From Prorocentrum cordatum (taxonomy: Eukaryota > Sar > Dinophyceae > Prorocentrales > Prorocentraceae), in assembly GCA_963575745.1 (NCBI GenBank), contig CAUYUJ010015026.1, forward strand, positions 56,242 through 120,241: a DNA stretch of 64,000 bases, written 5' to 3'. Positions 63,580 through 64,000 of this stretch are shown in pieces. Each line of letters begins with the position of its first letter. Positions within the stretch are counted from its first letter, which is position 1. The notes under the pieces were generated by a model. The model was given only the letters and a program-made list of their open reading frames with translations. It was not told where the DNA came from and made no database searches. A program made the translations under genes and the position numbers.

Positions 63580-64000
63580 CCCAGCGCAGAGCGCCGACCC
63601 TTGGAGCGGCGGACGGCCGACCTCAAGAAGCGGCAGCACCGCGGCCAGCCATTGCAGCAGCGCCAAGTGCGTCTTCCGACGGTTCGTGGCAGGCAGCGGG
63701 CCGCAGCCTCTGGTCGAGCCGAGTAGGGACCTCGACTTTTTCGTCCTCTCCCAGCCCGCGCGAGGCCGAGTTGCGGCGTCTGCGTCAGGAAGTGGCTGAG
63801 CTCATGGGCCGCGCGAAGCAGTCCTTTGCTCGATCTGCGGGCCCGGCATCTACGTTGCTGGCCCGCATGGCAGGAGCGGGGGGCGCAGAACCAGCCGCGC
63901 CAACAGCGCCCGAGGCCCCGACGGCATCAGCAGCACCACCACAACCGACGCCACCACGGCGGACAGACGCGGGCAGTGCAACCCCACTGGGGCAAGATCG
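63580..64000 (+). pseudogene. Copia-like Gag, C-terminal/linker region (runs off window)
   Basis: One frame keeps ADPWSGGRPTSRSGSTAAS, then another is open from about 63630 to the window end: SWQAAGRSLWSSRVGTSTF, REAELRRLRQEVAELMGRA and SFARSAGPASTLLARMAGA. A short coiled coil and an Ala/Pro-rich linker are typical between Gag and the protease/integrase part, which would lie beyond 64000. Confidence 0.4.

Overview
This window looks like nuclear DNA of a free-living dinoflagellate. That is inferred from protein families I recognise, the architecture and the base composition; no species can be named from sequence alone (Prorocentrum-like is a guess). Exons are few, short and GC-rich. They sit among purine or pyrimidine triplet tracts (GGA/CTC, AGT, GTT, ATC), many minisatellites and several generations of mobile DNA. 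There are no bacterial-type operons, rRNA, tRNA or CRISPR arrays.

Layout. 1-6.4 kb: a broken copy of a dinoflagellate-expanded, transposase-like protein family, split by introns and by a 1.2-kb element (copy B) with short inverted ends; copy A lies just upstream. 7-11.8 kb: small cysteine-rich and KH-like exons, then a good gene (10480-11786) with a Cys-rich metal-site-like N-terminus. 12-16 kb: minisatellites, then an AT-rich island with five ~0.28-kb repeats that each carry a hairpin, and a fold-back element. 16-18.7 kb: a coiled-coil end and a 374-aa gene with a Gln/Pro-rich tail. 19.8-21.1 kb: element copy C. 21.5-27.4 kb: a Lys-rich small-domain gene, a 0.7-kb inverted-repeat element, and a membrane protein with a cupredoxin-like domain. 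28.1-31 kb: two large minisatellites. 31-40 kb: several exon clusters, including a multi-membrane protein with a Cys-rich extracellular module and a membrane-anchored PI-PLC-like phosphodiesterase. 41-48 kb: more tandem DNA.

48.5-57.5 kb is the most interesting part. A tandem array of a ~750-bp unit (R) is interrupted by a 6.36-kb tyrosine-recombinase retrotransposon (49566-55928). Its order is Gag-like, reverse transcriptase, RNase H, tyrosine recombinase, C5-methyltransferase-like. Its ends have the split-direct-repeat layout A1-ORFs-B1-A2-B2. The flanks join without a target duplication to give an ordinary R-unit junction. The copy carries stops and frameshifts, so it is probably inactive.

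57.8-60.3 kb holds a 1-kb pyrimidine tract and an ~89-bp minisatellite. 61.8-64 kb holds the Gag region of a Ty1/copia-like retrotransposon with an altered zinc knuckle, running off the window end.

Exon boundaries are approximate: dinoflagellate introns often use non-GT donors and no transcript was available. Most long open frames here come from triplet tracts or repeats with periods near 90 bp and were not called as genes.
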